DNA from: Pseudomonadota bacterium | GTDB taxonomy: Bacteria > Pseudomonadota > Gammaproteobacteria > Steroidobacterales > Steroidobacteraceae | Direction of reading: 5' to 3' | NCBI GenBank assembly: GCA_023423935.1 | Contig: JAFAEQ010000039.1 | Coordinates: forward strand, 62,001-126,000 | Length of the DNA: 64,000 nt | Shown: in pieces, positions 1 to 9,214 of the stretch | How positions within the stretch are numbered: position 1 is the stretch's first letter | How the letters are laid out: each line of letters begins with the position of its first letter | Translations under genes and position numbers: made by a program | Notes under the pieces: model-generated | What the model saw: only the letters and a program-made list of their open reading frames with translations | Told to the model about the DNA's origin: nothing | Databases searched by the model: none

Positions 1-1697
1 ACGAGCGCTTCGCGTGCCGCGACCTGGCCCAGACAATCCACGAGCTGCGAATGCGCGTGCATAGTGGCTGGGGTGTTGCGCGTGAGCCGCCGCATGGCCT
101 GCCAGGCGGCGCGCAGCAGCCGCGCTGCGTTCCAGGTGGGATCGATCGTGCGCATCACGAGGTTGATGGCGATTGCGAGCAACACGCCTGCGATCTGCGC
201 CAGCGTGATATTCACGAACGCGGCGAAATCCGGGTGATACATCTCCTGGAAGGCAAGTGCGCCGGCGAACGTGATTCCCATGATCAATGCCACGCCTGCA
301 AACTTCGGCAGCGCCTGCAGGAAGCTGAGCAGCAGCAGGATCGGCGTGATGGCAAGCGCGAGTCGTACGAATCCTGCGACTTGCGGCAGCAGTGCGAACT
401 GATAGAAAGCGGAGACCGGCAGGATGAGCAACACTCCATAGAGCAGCATGCTCAGCGGTTTGCTGGGTCGATCGAATGCAGCGAAGAACGAGCAACCGAT
501 CGCAGCGAACTGGGCCGCGATCCCTCCCTCGGGCCACGATCCGCCGATCCACAGCACGCAGCCGACGATGATTGCGGTCGCGGCTGCGCAGGAAGACAGC
601 GCCGCAAGCGTGTAGTCGCGATACAGCGAAGGTCCCTTCGCCCGATCCAGCTCCATGACGAGATGGGCAGGCAAGTCACTGTCGCCTTGACGAATGGCGC
701 GGGCGAGTGCTCTGCAAGCCTCCAGCCCTGCGATCAGGTCGCAAATCTGGCTGGTCACCGTCTGTTCGAGCAATTGCGACCAGTCGGCTGCAGATGCAGC
801 AGCGGCAGGTACGCTATGCAGCGCATCGAGCGAGGGCGGTGTTGCCACCTCGAAGACATCGCTCGCATGGGCGAGACGGTCGGCCCACGCGGCAGTGGTC
901 GCGATCGCCTCGCTCACGGGTGCGCTGAGCGAGCCGTCGGCGCGCAGCCGCTCGATGGCCAATTGCGCGCTCATCAACGTCGGCAACAGAGCACTGAGTC
1001 GTCGCTGCAGGACGATCAGATGTCGGCCCACTCGCGGCACGTCGGACAACTCGAACGAGAGATGAGCGCGTAACGTGTGCAGATCCGCGAGCAGCTCTGT
1101 CAGTCTCTTCGAGGCGGCCAGATGTTTGGCTTCATCGGCCGGCTCGCGCAGCGTCTGCGCGATGCTGCTGGCGAAGAAACGCAACGCGGCGTTGATCTTG
1201 TCGTTCAGTTCGACGGCGACGGTGCGCGGAAAGAAGATCGAATGCGCGAGGCTCGCGCACAGAATTCCCACGCCAATCTCCTCCACACGCGCGACGGCGT
1301 TGTCGAAGATCGAATCGGGCGCGTCGACGACGCCGAGCCCGACGATGGCCGCCGTGTAGCCGGAGAGCATGAGGGCATAACTGCGCGGTGTACGGTCGAG
1401 CAGCGACAGTCCCAGGCATAGCGCGATCCACACGGCGAGCGCCGCACACAACAGCGGCGGCGAATGCACGAGCGGCGGAATCAATACGAGTGCGGCGCTC
1501 GCCCCGAGCACGGTCCCCACCAGTCGCCACACCGCTTTCGAGCGCACGGCCCCGGCCAATGGCGCAGCCACGATGAAGGCGCTGAACACCGCCCAGTACG
1601 GACGCTCGAGATCGGCGGCGAGCGCAACATAGAGCGCCAGCAGGATGCCTGCCGTGTTGGCGAGTGCGAATGAGCAGCGTTGCAGGAATGCATGCAT
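1..1697 (-). CDS. FUSC-family (fusaric acid resistance/AaeB-like) inner-membrane exporter, C-terminus outside window
   Basis: The minus-strand frame is open from an ATG at 1697 to the left edge, giving at least 565 residues; AaeB-type proteins run about 650-700. The N-terminal half holds several hydrophobic segments (around residues 10-160, with short stretches such as YWAVFSAFIVAAPLAGA). A long soluble helical region follows, then a second membrane block (for example ILLLLSFLQALPKFAGVALI). This two-halves layout is typical of FUSC exporters, which pump aromatic carboxylic acids or toxic organic acids across the inner membrane, usually with a membrane-fusion partner. The partner would lie beyond the left edge and is not seen. 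The start was chosen as the first ATG of the conserved frame, MHAFLQRC; no strong ribosome site precedes it. Substrate unknown. Confidence 0.85.
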   Translation of the reverse strand, partial: MHAFLQRCSFALANTAGILLALYVALAADLERPYWAVFSAFIVAAPLAGAVRSKAVWRLVGTVLGASAALVLIPPLVHSPPLLCAALAVWIALCLGLSLLDRTPRSYALMLSGYTAAIVGLGVVDAPDSIFDNAVARVEEIGVGILCASLAHSIFFPRTVAVELNDKINAALRFFASSIAQTLREPADEAKHLAASKRLTELLADLHTLRAHLSFELSDVPRVGRHLIVLQRRLSALLPTLMSAQLAIERLRADGSLSAPVSEAIATTAAWADRLAHASDVFEVATPPSLDALHSVPAAAASAADWSQLLEQTVTSQICDLIAGLEACRALARAIRQGDSDLPAHLVMELDRAKGPSLYRDYTLAALSSCAAATAIIVGCVLWIGGSWPEGGIAAQFAAIGCSFFAAFDRPSKPLSMLLYGVLLILPVSAFYQFALLPQVAGFVRLALAITPILLLLSFLQALPKFAGVALIMGITFAGALAFQEMYHPDFAAFVNITLAQIAGVLLAIAINLVMRTIDPTWNAARLLRAAWQAMRRLTRNTPATMHAHSQLVDCLGQVAAREAL

Positions 1698-1905
1698 ACG
1701 TTGCGGGAAAGCAGAGAGTCCCTGGATAAATCCTATCGATCGACACTGTGCCGGCGAGCCTGTGCCCGGGCATCCCTCGTGCGAGGCATCAATACGTCAT
1801 CCGTGCTTCGCGACGGGTTTCGTCCGTAACACGACTGAAATTCCGCGGTGAGTTGCTCTGGTCACGGTTTGCGTTGCCGATCGGGCGAACATTTCAGAGG
1901 CACAG

Positions 1906-2430
1906 ATGACTACCACGAACCAGGACTTGGCCATTGCGATCTACGACCGACACGGCCTCGCCGAAGAGGCGGTCAAGCGATTGCAACACGCAGGCTTCGA
2001 CATGAAGCGCATCTCGATCGTGGCGAAGGACTACGAAACCGAAGAGCACGTCGTCGGCTATCTGAATGCGGGTGATCGCGCGAAGATTTTCGGAAAGTTC
2101 GGCGCGGTGTGGGGCGCGCTCGTGGGTGTGTTGTTCGGTTCCGCCCTCCTGTTCGTCCCTGTGGTGGGTCACATCGTCGTGCTCGGCCCGCTTGCCGCGA
2201 CGCTCGTGGAAGGCGTAGCTGGCGCAGCAGTCGTCGGCGGTACGAGTGCGCTGGTGGGTGCGCTGAGCTCCCTTGGCATTCCCAGGAACTCGGTGCTGCG
2301 ATACGAGACGGCCCTGAAAGCGAATCGATTCCTGCTCGTCGTGCACGGCACTGCCGATGAGATCGAGCGAGCACGCGAGCTGTTGAAGGCAACTGGTGCG
2401 GAATCCATCGACAGTCACGCGACGGCCTGA
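1906..2430 (+). CDS. Small membrane protein with YflT/GSP17M-like N-terminus
   Basis: 174 residues. The first 60 residues (AIYDRHGLAEEAVKRLQHAGF, then ISIVAKD) resemble the YflT/general stress protein 17M fold, an alpha/beta domain found in heat-induced stress proteins. Residues about 62-125 are a long Gly/Ala-rich hydrophobic stretch that could span the membrane twice, and the C-terminus returns to an alpha/beta segment ending in LVVHGTADEIERARELL. Proteins of this layout are common in proteobacteria and are usually left as stress-related membrane proteins of unknown role. AGAGGC lies just upstream of the ATG. It is a single gene, diverging from the FUSC gene across about 200 bp with no other feature seen. 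Confidence 0.8.
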   Translation: MTTTNQDLAIAIYDRHGLAEEAVKRLQHAGFDMKRISIVAKDYETEEHVVGYLNAGDRAKIFGKFGAVWGALVGVLFGSALLFVPVVGHIVVLGPLAATLVEGVAGAAVVGGTSALVGALSSLGIPRNSVLRYETALKANRFLLVVHGTADEIERARELLKATGAESIDSHATA

Positions 2431-2483
2431 TGAGAACGGTCCTCTCTTCGCACGACGCGAAGGGAGGGCCGTGGTGATAGGAG

Positions 2484-2700
2484 TTATGAAAGTGATGACA
2501 GTGATGACAGTGATCTGACCGCCATCACTTCCATCACCTCGTCACCGCCATCACTTCCATGGCCTCTGATGACAGTGAAGGCAGTGATGGCGGTGATGAC
2601 AGTGAAGGCAGTGAAGGCAGTGAAGGCAGTGAAGGCAGTGATGGAGTGTTCTGACCGCCATCACTTCCATCACTTCATCACCGCCATCACTCACCTCAGG
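2484..2700. repeat. Imperfect short tandem and inverted repeats (GTGATGACA / AGTGAAGGC)
   Basis: Between 2431 and 3057 there is no convincing gene. This part consists of repeated 9-base units (GTGATGACA, AGTGAAGGC) on the plus strand, interleaved with their approximate complements (CCGCCATCACTTCCAT), so long imperfect hairpins are possible. Reading frames across it only encode runs such as repeated KAV or CLH, typical of simple repeats rather than protein. Confidence 0.7.
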
Positions 2701-2708
2701 AAGAAAAA

Positions 2709-2784
2709 GGCCCCTCCTTACCTCCTTCGACGGCGGGGGGGAGGGGGGAGGGAGATACTTGCCAGTCGTCAGCAAGGAGGGGCC
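2709..2784. repeat. 11-bp perfect inverted repeat (REP-like or terminator-like)
   Basis: GGCCCCTCCTT at 2709-2719 is exactly complementary to AAGGAGGGGCC at 2774-2784. About 54 bases, including a G-rich run (about 2735-2755), lie between the arms. A run of A precedes the left arm. It could act as a transcription terminator or be a dispersed palindromic element; nothing coding overlaps it. Confidence 0.5.
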
Positions 2785-3057
2785 GTTGAAACCTGGAAAG
2801 ACGCAGCCGACACATCAGCTTCGCCTTCGCAGACAGAATCGGCCGCGTGCGTGAATGAACGATGACGTTTCCGGCGGAAAAGGTTTCAGTCGTAGTGAGC
2901 GCCAGCGAGCGTGAACACGCGCGCCGAGCGCCGGCCGACAATTGCATCGGAAACTCGTCGGTACATTGGGGAAACCGAACTGACATCCCCGGTCACTCAT
3001 GCTTAGCCCGTGCGCGCAGGTCTCTCGATGCGCGGTGCTGGTCAACGGGACACATTC

Positions 3058-3756
3058 ATGAAAATCAGGTACGCGACTCTTCGTCAGGATTCATCGCATC
3101 GATCGCACATCGTGCTGTGCCTGTTGCTGCTCGTCGGGGCCGTGCTCGCCTCGCAGGCCGCGCCCGCGCAGGGGCGACCGCATGGACACGACGGGAGGCA
3201 CGTGGACAACCGATGGGGACACAATCGTCCCTACTATCCGCACGGTCACTCGGTGCCGCACATTCCGCACGGCGCCTACGAGATCCATCACGGTGGCCAT
3301 GCTTACTGGTACCACGGCGGTCAGTGGTATCAGCGTCACGGCGGCGTGTCGATCATCGTCGGTGCGCCGATCGGCGCGTTCGTACCGGTGCTGCCGCCGT
3401 ACTACTCGACGGTCTGGTGGCGCGGCATTCCTTACTACTACGCCGACAGCTCGTACTACATCTGGGACAACAGAGTGCGAAGGTATGAAGTCGTGGCAGA
3501 GCCCGAAGGCATCGAGGTCGGCGGCAAGCCGGTACCCGCAGCGGAACAGATCTTCATCTATCCGCAGCGCGGTCAATCGCCGCAGCAGCAGGAAACCGAT
3601 CGCTACGAGTGTCATCGCTTCGCGGTCGATCAGACTCACTACGATCCGACGCTGCCTGCGGGCGGTGTCGCAGCCGATCGCATCGCGAGCAAGCGCGCCG
3701 ACTATCTGCGCGCGCAGAGCGCATGTCTGGATGGCCGGGGCTACAGCGTGAAGTGA
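3058..3756 (+). CDS. DUF6515-type exported His/Tyr-rich protein
   Basis: 232 residues from the ATG at 3058. A hydrophobic segment (IVLCLLLLVGAVLASQAAPA) forms an export signal. A region of about 45 residues rich in His, Tyr, Pro and Gly follows, then GGHAYWYHGGQWYQRHGG, a hydrophobic VGAPIGAFVPVLPP segment and a Tyr-rich stretch (YYYADSSYYIWDN). The C-terminal half contains ETDRYECHRFAVDQT, a signature I associate with the DUF6515 family of periplasmic proteins of unknown function. A longer GTG-initiated reading from 3010 exists, but the signal sequence sits better behind the 3058 ATG. No operon partner on the same strand. Confidence 0.8.
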   Translation: MKIRYATLRQDSSHRSHIVLCLLLLVGAVLASQAAPAQGRPHGHDGRHVDNRWGHNRPYYPHGHSVPHIPHGAYEIHHGGHAYWYHGGQWYQRHGGVSIIVGAPIGAFVPVLPPYYSTVWWRGIPYYYADSSYYIWDNRVRRYEVVAEPEGIEVGGKPVPAAEQIFIYPQRGQSPQQQETDRYECHRFAVDQTHYDPTLPAGGVAADRIASKRADYLRAQSACLDGRGYSVK

Positions 3757-3765
3757 GGATGCGCG

Positions 3766-4485
3766 TCAGTGCGCGCGCCGATCTTCACGCTCGCACAAGA
3801 GTGCAACAACGCCCGCCAGGGTCATCGGCAACAGCCAGGCGTGTCGGCCCCAGGTGTTCACGGCGATCGCCGCGATCAGGCAGCCGCAGAAAAATCCTGC
3901 CACTAGGCTCGCTGACTGGCGCAGTCGAGCCCTGTGATCTGTCGTGCTCGATCCTCGAGGGCGGCGCTCGCACAACATCACGACGACGTTCGTGAGATTG
4001 CCCGTCATCGTTGCGGTCGCAGGAATGTTCGACTGGATCACATGCGACAGGGCGAACTGCGAGGCCATCGCACAGACGGCGAAGGCTGCTGCGAACGCCG
4101 TGGCCTGCGCATGCAACACGCTACTGCCTGCCGTGACACACACGGCAACGAGCAGCAGGAACTGCGCCCACATCAGCGCGGGCAGTGCGCGTCTCCCGCA
4201 TGCGCGCGCGAGCAACATCCAGGCCGCGACGGCGACCGCGAACACCGGCACCACGAGCAACTGCGGAACGCTCAGTGCCTGATCGCGCAGCAGGTCCGAA
4301 GCCAGAAGCGCAATGTTGCCGGTGACGTGCGCCGTGAACACATGGCCGAGCGTCAAAAACCCCGTGAGGTCGGTGAGTCCCGCAACGATGCTCAACATCA
4401 GCGCGAGTCGCGTGGGGATCGGAGCCGCGCTGATGTGCGGCGATGTGGCGGGTTCGGTCATGGTGCTGCGCCCAGTGCAGGTCAC
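3766..4485 (-). CDS. DUF1275 (YoaK-like) integral membrane protein
   Basis: 239 residues, nearly all hydrophobic, with about six membrane segments. The N-terminal region LMLSIVAGLTDLTGFLTLG, followed by FTAHVTGNIALLA, is the DUF1275/YoaK signature, as is the later TMTGNLTNVVVML. A short tail rich in Arg and Glu ends the protein. The gene is convergent with the DUF6515 gene, 9 bp apart. A second in-frame ATG (MTEPATS) lies eight codons in and may be the true start. Function of the family is not established; a transporter-like role is often assumed. Confidence 0.85.
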   Translation of the reverse strand: MTCTGRSTMTEPATSPHISAAPIPTRLALMLSIVAGLTDLTGFLTLGHVFTAHVTGNIALLASDLLRDQALSVPQLLVVPVFAVAVAAWMLLARACGRRALPALMWAQFLLLVAVCVTAGSSVLHAQATAFAAAFAVCAMASQFALSHVIQSNIPATATMTGNLTNVVVMLCERRPRGSSTTDHRARLRQSASLVAGFFCGCLIAAIAVNTWGRHAWLLPMTLAGVVALLCEREDRRAH

Positions 4486-4771
4486 GATCGTCGTGACTGC
4501 GGCTGAACCTACGGGCGGGCATGCATGCGCGGATTACTGGTCCGAACCTGAGGATTGCGGCCGTAACGGCTCGCAGTGCACACGGCAGATGCGTCCTGCG
4601 CTTGCGGGCGTGAGCGGATGATCGGCGACGGGCGGACGCGAATCCCGCTGCCTTCGTTTCAGTCGTCACCTGTCTCGATGTCAGGCGACATCGCGTACGC
4701 GCCGGTGCGAAACACTTTGGTGAGCGATCCACGCCAACCTGAGCTTGTCGTCCAATTACGAGGCTCGCTCC

Positions 4772-5542
4772 ATGTCACCGATCATGCGTCTGAAGGCCAT
4801 TGCCGCGCTCGTCCTCGGCGTTCTTGCACTGCCCGTTGTGGCGGCGCCGGTCAAGAACATCGTCCTCGTGCACGGAGCATGGGTGGACGCTTCGGGCTGG
4901 AAGCCCGTGTTCGACATCCTGACGCGCGAAGGTTTCAACGTCAGCATGGTGCAGGAGCCGGAGACCTCGTTCGCGGCCGATGTCACTGCAGCCAAGCGCA
5001 TTCTCGATCTGCAGGATGGACCCACGCTGCTCGTCGGTCACAGCTATGGCGGTTCGATCATTACTGAGGCGGGCGTGCATCCGAACGTCGTCGGCCTGGT
5101 CTACGTCGCAGCGCATGCACCGGATGTCGGCGAGGACGAAGCAACGCTGGGCAAGAAGACACCGAGCGTGCTCGGCAAGACCGAAGGGGCCATCAAGAAA
5201 ACACCCGATGGCTACACCTATCTCGAGCCCGCGGAATTCCTGAAGCTGTTTGCGCCGGATCTGCCGCGTGAGCGTGCGGAGTTCGCGTCGCGCTCGCAGG
5301 TGCTCGCCGCCGCGGCGGTCTTCTCGACGCCGCTCACTGCGGCCGCCTGGAAGACCAAGCCGAGCTGGGGAATCGTCGCGCTCAACGATCACATCATCAA
5401 TCCAGACCTCGAGCGCTGGTACTACAAGCGTGCGAAGAGCCAGATCGTCGAGATCCCGGGCGCGAGCCACGCGGTGTTCGAATCGCATCCGAAGGAAGTC
5501 GCCTCCGTCATCTCGAAAGCGGCGCGATCGCTCAACAAGTAA
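4772..5542 (+). CDS. Secreted alpha/beta hydrolase
   Basis: 256 residues from the ATG at 4772 (a second ATG at 4784 gives MRLKAIAALVLG and may be the true start). The signal peptide is clear, cut around VVAAPVK. The mature part begins NIVLVHGAWVDASGW, the oxyanion-hole HG motif, and carries the nucleophile elbow GHSYGG (Ser). A late ALNDHIINPD supplies a probable acid and GASHAVFESHP the catalytic His. This resembles small esterases of the EstC/pyrethroid hydrolase type. It ends 34 bp before mdcA on the same strand, so it may share transcription with the malonate operon. There is no obvious chemical reason for this, and the substrate is unknown. Confidence 0.85.
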   Translation: MSPIMRLKAIAALVLGVLALPVVAAPVKNIVLVHGAWVDASGWKPVFDILTREGFNVSMVQEPETSFAADVTAAKRILDLQDGPTLLVGHSYGGSIITEAGVHPNVVGLVYVAAHAPDVGEDEATLGKKTPSVLGKTEGAIKKTPDGYTYLEPAEFLKLFAPDLPRERAEFASRSQVLAAAAVFSTPLTAAAWKTKPSWGIVALNDHIINPDLERWYYKRAKSQIVEIPGASHAVFESHPKEVASVISKAARSLNK

Positions 5543-5576
5543 GCCTCGCGCGCGGCGAGCCACAGGAGTACGAACG

Positions 5577-7223
5577 ATGACGAGCTGGCAACAGGGGCGC
5601 GATGCGCGCGGTGCACGCCTCGCGCGGGCGGCAAAGCTTGCCAAAGGCAAGATCGTCGCAATGAGCGATGCGACACGCCTGCTCGAAGCCGTCATGCGAC
5701 CGGGCGACCGCGTCTGCGTGGAAGGCGACAATCAGAAGCAGGCCGATGGGTTGAGCGCCGCGCTCCTCGCGGTCAATCCCGACAAGATCAACAATCTGCA
5801 CATGGTGCAGTCGGGCGTCGTGTTGCCCTCGCACCTCGATCTGTTCGAACGCGGTATCGCAAAGCGACTGGACTTCGCGTACTCGGGGCCGCAGTCCTCG
5901 CGTGTCGCCTCGATGCTGTTCGGCGGGAAGATCGAGCTCGGCGCGGTGCATACCTACCTGGAACTGTTTGCGCGCTACTTCATCGATCTCACGCCGCAGG
6001 TCGCGCTGATTGCCGCCGTCAGTGCGGATCGCGACGGCAACCTGTACACCGGTCCCAACACCGAAGACACACCGACCGTCGTGGAGGCGACCGCGTTCAA
6101 GGACGGTATCGTGATCGCGCAGGTCAACGAGATCGTCGAGAAAGTGCCGCGTGTCGATATTCCGGCGGACCGGGTGCACTTCGTCGTCGCGGCGGACAAG
6201 CCATTCTTCGTCGAACCGCTATTCACGCGCGATCCGGCGGCGATCACCGAGTCGCAGATTCTCACTGCGATGCTTGCGATCAAAGGCATCTATGCACCCT
6301 ATGGCGTGCGGCGTCTCAATCACGGCATCGGTTTCAACACGGCAGCGATCGAGCTTCTGCTGCCGACGTTTGCAGAGAAGCTCGGCCTGAAAGGCAAGAT
6401 CGCGACTCATTTCGCGCTCAATCCGCATCCCGCACTGATCCCCGCCATCGAATCCGGTTGGGTGCAGCAGATCCACTCGTTCGGCTCTGAAGTCGGGATG
6501 GAGGATTACGTGCGTGCACGCTCCGACATCTACTTCACGGGCGCGGACGGCTCGTTGCGTTCGAACCGCGCGCTATCCCAGGTCGCAGGTCTGTATGCGT
6601 GCGACATGTTCATCGGCTCGACGTTACAGATCGATCTGCAGGGCAACTCATCCACCGTCACGGAATCGCGCGTCTCCGGATTCGGCGGCGCACCGAACAT
6701 GGGTGCCGATGCGCGCGGTCGCCGCCATCCGAGTCCTCCATGGCTTCTCGCAGGTCACGAGGCCGATCCGAACAGCGCACCGCTGCTGCGTCGTGGCCGC
6801 AAGCTGGTCGTGCAGATCGGCGAGACCTTCGGAGACAAACAGGCCCCGTTGTTCGTGGAGAAGCTCGACGCACTGGAGCTCGCAGACAAGCTCGAGCTCG
6901 ATCTCGCGCCGGTGATGGTCTATGGCGATGACGTGACGCACATCGTGACCGAGGAGGGTATCGCGAATCTGCTCCTGTGCCGAGATGCGAACGAACGCGA
7001 GCAGGCGATCCGCGGCGTGGCGGGTTACACGGAGGTCGGTCGTCATCGCGATCGCAAGGCGGTCGAAGCGCTGCGCGCACGCGGTGTCATCCGGCGGCCG
7101 GAGGATCTCGGCATCTCGCCGCTCGATGCTGATCGCAATCTGCTCGCCGCGCGCTCGATCAAGGATCTGGTGCACTGGTCCGGCGGCCTGTACGCACCGC
7201 CTTCGAAGTTCCGCAACTGGTGA
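5577..7223 (+). CDS. mdcA: Malonate decarboxylase alpha subunit (ACP transferase)
   Basis: 548 residues from the ATG at 5577, preceded by AGGAG at 5564-5568; the frame is open further upstream but only in non-coding style. MdcA exchanges acetyl on the acyl carrier protein for malonate, giving malonyl-ACP and acetate. Typical segments are RPGDRVCVEGDNQKQADGL, NNLHMVQSGVVL, FIDLTPQVALIAAVSADRDG and FGDKQAPLFVEKLDALELA, all of which I recognise from the MdcA/CoA-transferase-like family. Full length. It opens a tight co-directional operon with the other mdc genes. Cytosolic, biotin-independent system. Confidence 0.95.
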   Translation: MTSWQQGRDARGARLARAAKLAKGKIVAMSDATRLLEAVMRPGDRVCVEGDNQKQADGLSAALLAVNPDKINNLHMVQSGVVLPSHLDLFERGIAKRLDFAYSGPQSSRVASMLFGGKIELGAVHTYLELFARYFIDLTPQVALIAAVSADRDGNLYTGPNTEDTPTVVEATAFKDGIVIAQVNEIVEKVPRVDIPADRVHFVVAADKPFFVEPLFTRDPAAITESQILTAMLAIKGIYAPYGVRRLNHGIGFNTAAIELLLPTFAEKLGLKGKIATHFALNPHPALIPAIESGWVQQIHSFGSEVGMEDYVRARSDIYFTGADGSLRSNRALSQVAGLYACDMFIGSTLQIDLQGNSSTVTESRVSGFGGAPNMGADARGRRHPSPPWLLAGHEADPNSAPLLRRGRKLVVQIGETFGDKQAPLFVEKLDALELADKLELDLAPVMVYGDDVTHIVTEEGIANLLLCRDANEREQAIRGVAGYTEVGRHRDRKAVEALRARGVIRRPEDLGISPLDADRNLLAARSIKDLVHWSGGLYAPPSKFRNW

Positions 7224-7233
7224 GGGGAGCGCA

Positions 7234-7548
7234 ATGGAAGATCTGACTTTCAAACATCAGGCTCGCGCGCGTGCGCCAGGCACTCGCGCGAGCACGATCG
7301 TCGGCGTGGTGGCCTCGGGCAATCTGGAAGTGCTCGCGGAACGAGTGCTGCAGGACACCGAGTGCGTGGTCGAGATTCGCACTGCGGCCGTGGGGTTCGG
7401 AGATGTCTGGACCGCGGTGATTGCCGACTTCGTCGAACGCTATTCGCCAGGCGGATTGCGATTGTCCATCAACGATGGCGGTGCGCGTCCGGACACGGTG
7501 GCGCTGCGCCTGGCACAGGCCGTACATCTGATGGAGGAGCCAGCATGA
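7234..7548 (+). CDS. mdcC: Malonate decarboxylase acyl carrier protein (delta subunit)
   Basis: 104 residues, ATG preceded by GAGGGGAG. The protein carries the 2'-(5''-phosphoribosyl)-3'-dephospho-CoA prosthetic group. The attachment Ser is expected at residue 28 in VVASGNLEVL, matching the modified Ser near position 25 in Klebsiella MdcC. The later GFGDVWTAVIADFVERY and INDGGARPDTV are typical. Its stop overlaps the mdcD start as ATGA, so translation is probably coupled. Confidence 0.93.
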   Translation: MEDLTFKHQARARAPGTRASTIVGVVASGNLEVLAERVLQDTECVVEIRTAAVGFGDVWTAVIADFVERYSPGGLRLSINDGGARPDTVALRLAQAVHLMEEPA

Positions 7549-8480
7549 GTGCGACCCCGCGCAGCGATGCGTCTGCGGACAACACCGCAATCAGCTGGTA
7601 CGAATCATCGGCGCGCACGCGCATCGCGCGATTGCTCGATGCAGACAGCTTCGTCGAAGTGCTCGGTCCGCAGGAACGCCAGATCAGTCCTCATCTGCGC
7701 GTGTTCGATCTGCCCGAGCAGTTCGACGACGGCATCGTCGTCGGTACGGGCAGGCTGCAGGGAACACGCGTCCTGGTGGCTGCGCAGGAAGGGCGTTTCA
7801 TGGGCGGCGCGTTCGGTGAAGTGCATGGCGCGAAGCTCAATGGATTGCTGCGAGCGGCGCGTCAGATCAGAACGATGCCGGTATTCATCCTGTTCGATAC
7901 GGGCGGTGTGCGTTTGCAGGAGGCCAATGCCGGTGAGCTCGCGATCGCAGAGATCATGCGCGCGGTCATCGAGACGCGTCTCGCCGGTGTGCAGGTGTTC
8001 GGATTGATCGGCGGACGTGCGGGTTGCTTCGGCGGAGGCGGGCTCATCGCGGGCTGCTGTTCGGCGCTCGCAGTTTCCGAGCTCGGACGGATTGCCGTCT
8101 CGGGGCCGGAAGTCATCGAGACGAATCGCGGCGTCGAGGAGTTCGACTCGCGCGATCACGCGTTGGTGTGGCGCACCATGGGCGGTAAACATCGTCGCCT
8201 CATCGGCGGTGCGGAGCTGTTCGTCGACGACACCGACAGCGACTTCCGGGCGACGGCAATCCGCTTGCTGAGCAGGAAGACGCCTTTCGGGATTGCCTCG
8301 TTGCGCAACGAACAGCAGCGACTGGAAGAACGCCTCCATCGCTTCGGTGCATGCGCCGATGCATTCGATATCTGGGCGCGGCAAGGAATCGGCCAGCCGC
8401 GCGAGGTGTCCGCGCTCGCAGCGGCTGAGTTCAAAGCGCTCGCCGACGCCACACAGAACTCACCCGCCGACGCGCGCTGA
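7545..8480 (+). CDS. mdcD: Malonate decarboxylase beta subunit
   Basis: 311 residues. With MdcE it forms the carboxy-lyase that decarboxylates malonyl-ACP to acetyl-ACP. The fold is crotonase-like, related to acetyl-CoA carboxylase carboxyltransferase. Visible family segments are SWYESSARTRIARLLDADSF, FMGGAFGEVHGAKLNGLL, FDTGGVRLQEANAGELA and IGGRAGCFGGGGLIAG, the last forming the oxyanion region. The start overlaps the mdcC stop. The usual beta length, with no interruption. Confidence 0.95.
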   Translation: MSATPRSDASADNTAISWYESSARTRIARLLDADSFVEVLGPQERQISPHLRVFDLPEQFDDGIVVGTGRLQGTRVLVAAQEGRFMGGAFGEVHGAKLNGLLRAARQIRTMPVFILFDTGGVRLQEANAGELAIAEIMRAVIETRLAGVQVFGLIGGRAGCFGGGGLIAGCCSALAVSELGRIAVSGPEVIETNRGVEEFDSRDHALVWRTMGGKHRRLIGGAELFVDDTDSDFRATAIRLLSRKTPFGIASLRNEQQRLEERLHRFGACADAFDIWARQGIGQPREVSALAAAEFKALADATQNSPADAR

Positions 8481-8491
8481 AGGAGGCCGAC

Positions 8492-9214
8492 GTGACTCTC
8501 GAGGACATCCTTGCATCGCTGTTCCCGCACGGACACGACGTCACCAACGATCGCGGCGTACTGTTCGGCACCGGCAAGCCGGAGTCGAGCACGCACATGC
8601 TCGTGATCGGCGTCGCAGGTCGCATTCCCGTCGGCGTCGACGATGCGATCCGGTTGTCGAACTTCGTGCTGACCTCGCTCGCCAAAGATACGGGACCGAT
8701 CCTGGTGATGGTCGACAGCGACAGTCAGCGCATGAGCAAGCGCGATGAGCTGCTCGGGTTGAGCGAGTTCGTCGCGCACCTGGCGAAGACGCTCATCTAT
8801 GCCGATCTGCACGGGCGACCCACGATCGGCCTTCTGTACGGTCATTCCGCAGCCGGTGCATTTCTCGGCACCGCGCTGGCGACGCGTGTGCTGGTTGCGT
8901 TGCCCGAAGCCGATCCTGCGGTGATGGATCTGCCTTCGATGGCTCGCGTGACCAAGCTTCCGTTGAGCGTCTTGCAGGAGAAAGCGCAGGGCACACCGGT
9001 GTTCGCGCCCGGTCTGCACAATCTCATGCAGGCGGGCGCGATCCATCACCTCTGGAACGAGACCTCGTTACTGAACGAGCAACTCCTCACGCTTCTGGCC
9101 GAGTTGCCCGACAGCAAGGATCGTCGCGACACGCTCGGCAAGCAGCGTGGCGGACGCATGAAGGCGGCTGACATCGCGGAGCAAGTCTGTGAATCGATCC
9201 TTCGCAGTCTCTGA
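8492..9214 (+). CDS. mdcE: Malonate decarboxylase gamma subunit
   Basis: 240 residues from a GTG at 8492 with AAGGAGG at 8480-8486 directly upstream, which settles the start. MdcE pairs with MdcD in the malonyl-ACP decarboxylase heterodimer. Segments that mark it are GRIPVGVDDAIRLSNFVL, the short VDSDSQRMSKRDELLGL, and LYGHSAAGAFLGTALATRV. Beta and gamma are separate genes here, as in Klebsiella and Pseudomonas. The 3' end overlaps mdcG by 26 bases. Confidence 0.94.
   Translation: MTLEDILASLFPHGHDVTNDRGVLFGTGKPESSTHMLVIGVAGRIPVGVDDAIRLSNFVLTSLAKDTGPILVMVDSDSQRMSKRDELLGLSEFVAHLAKTLIYADLHGRPTIGLLYGHSAAGAFLGTALATRVLVALPEADPAVMDLPSMARVTKLPLSVLQEKAQGTPVFAPGLHNLMQAGAIHHLWNETSLLNEQLLTLLAELPDSKDRRDTLGKQRGGRMKAADIAEQVCESILRSL

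Noticed and set aside
51..1073. 340-residue plus-strand reading opposite the FUSC gene
   Set aside because: It is rich in Arg, Gln, His and Cys without hydrophobic or domain pattern; the minus strand gives a clear FUSC protein.
2569..2865. Coding reading over the AGTGAAGGC repeats
   Set aside because: Encodes a run of KAVKAV-type residues that simply follows the repeat.
5250..5576. Extension of mdcA upstream of 5577
   Set aside because: Arg-rich shadow of the hydrolase gene; AGGAG before 5577 and the MdcA N-terminus fix the start.
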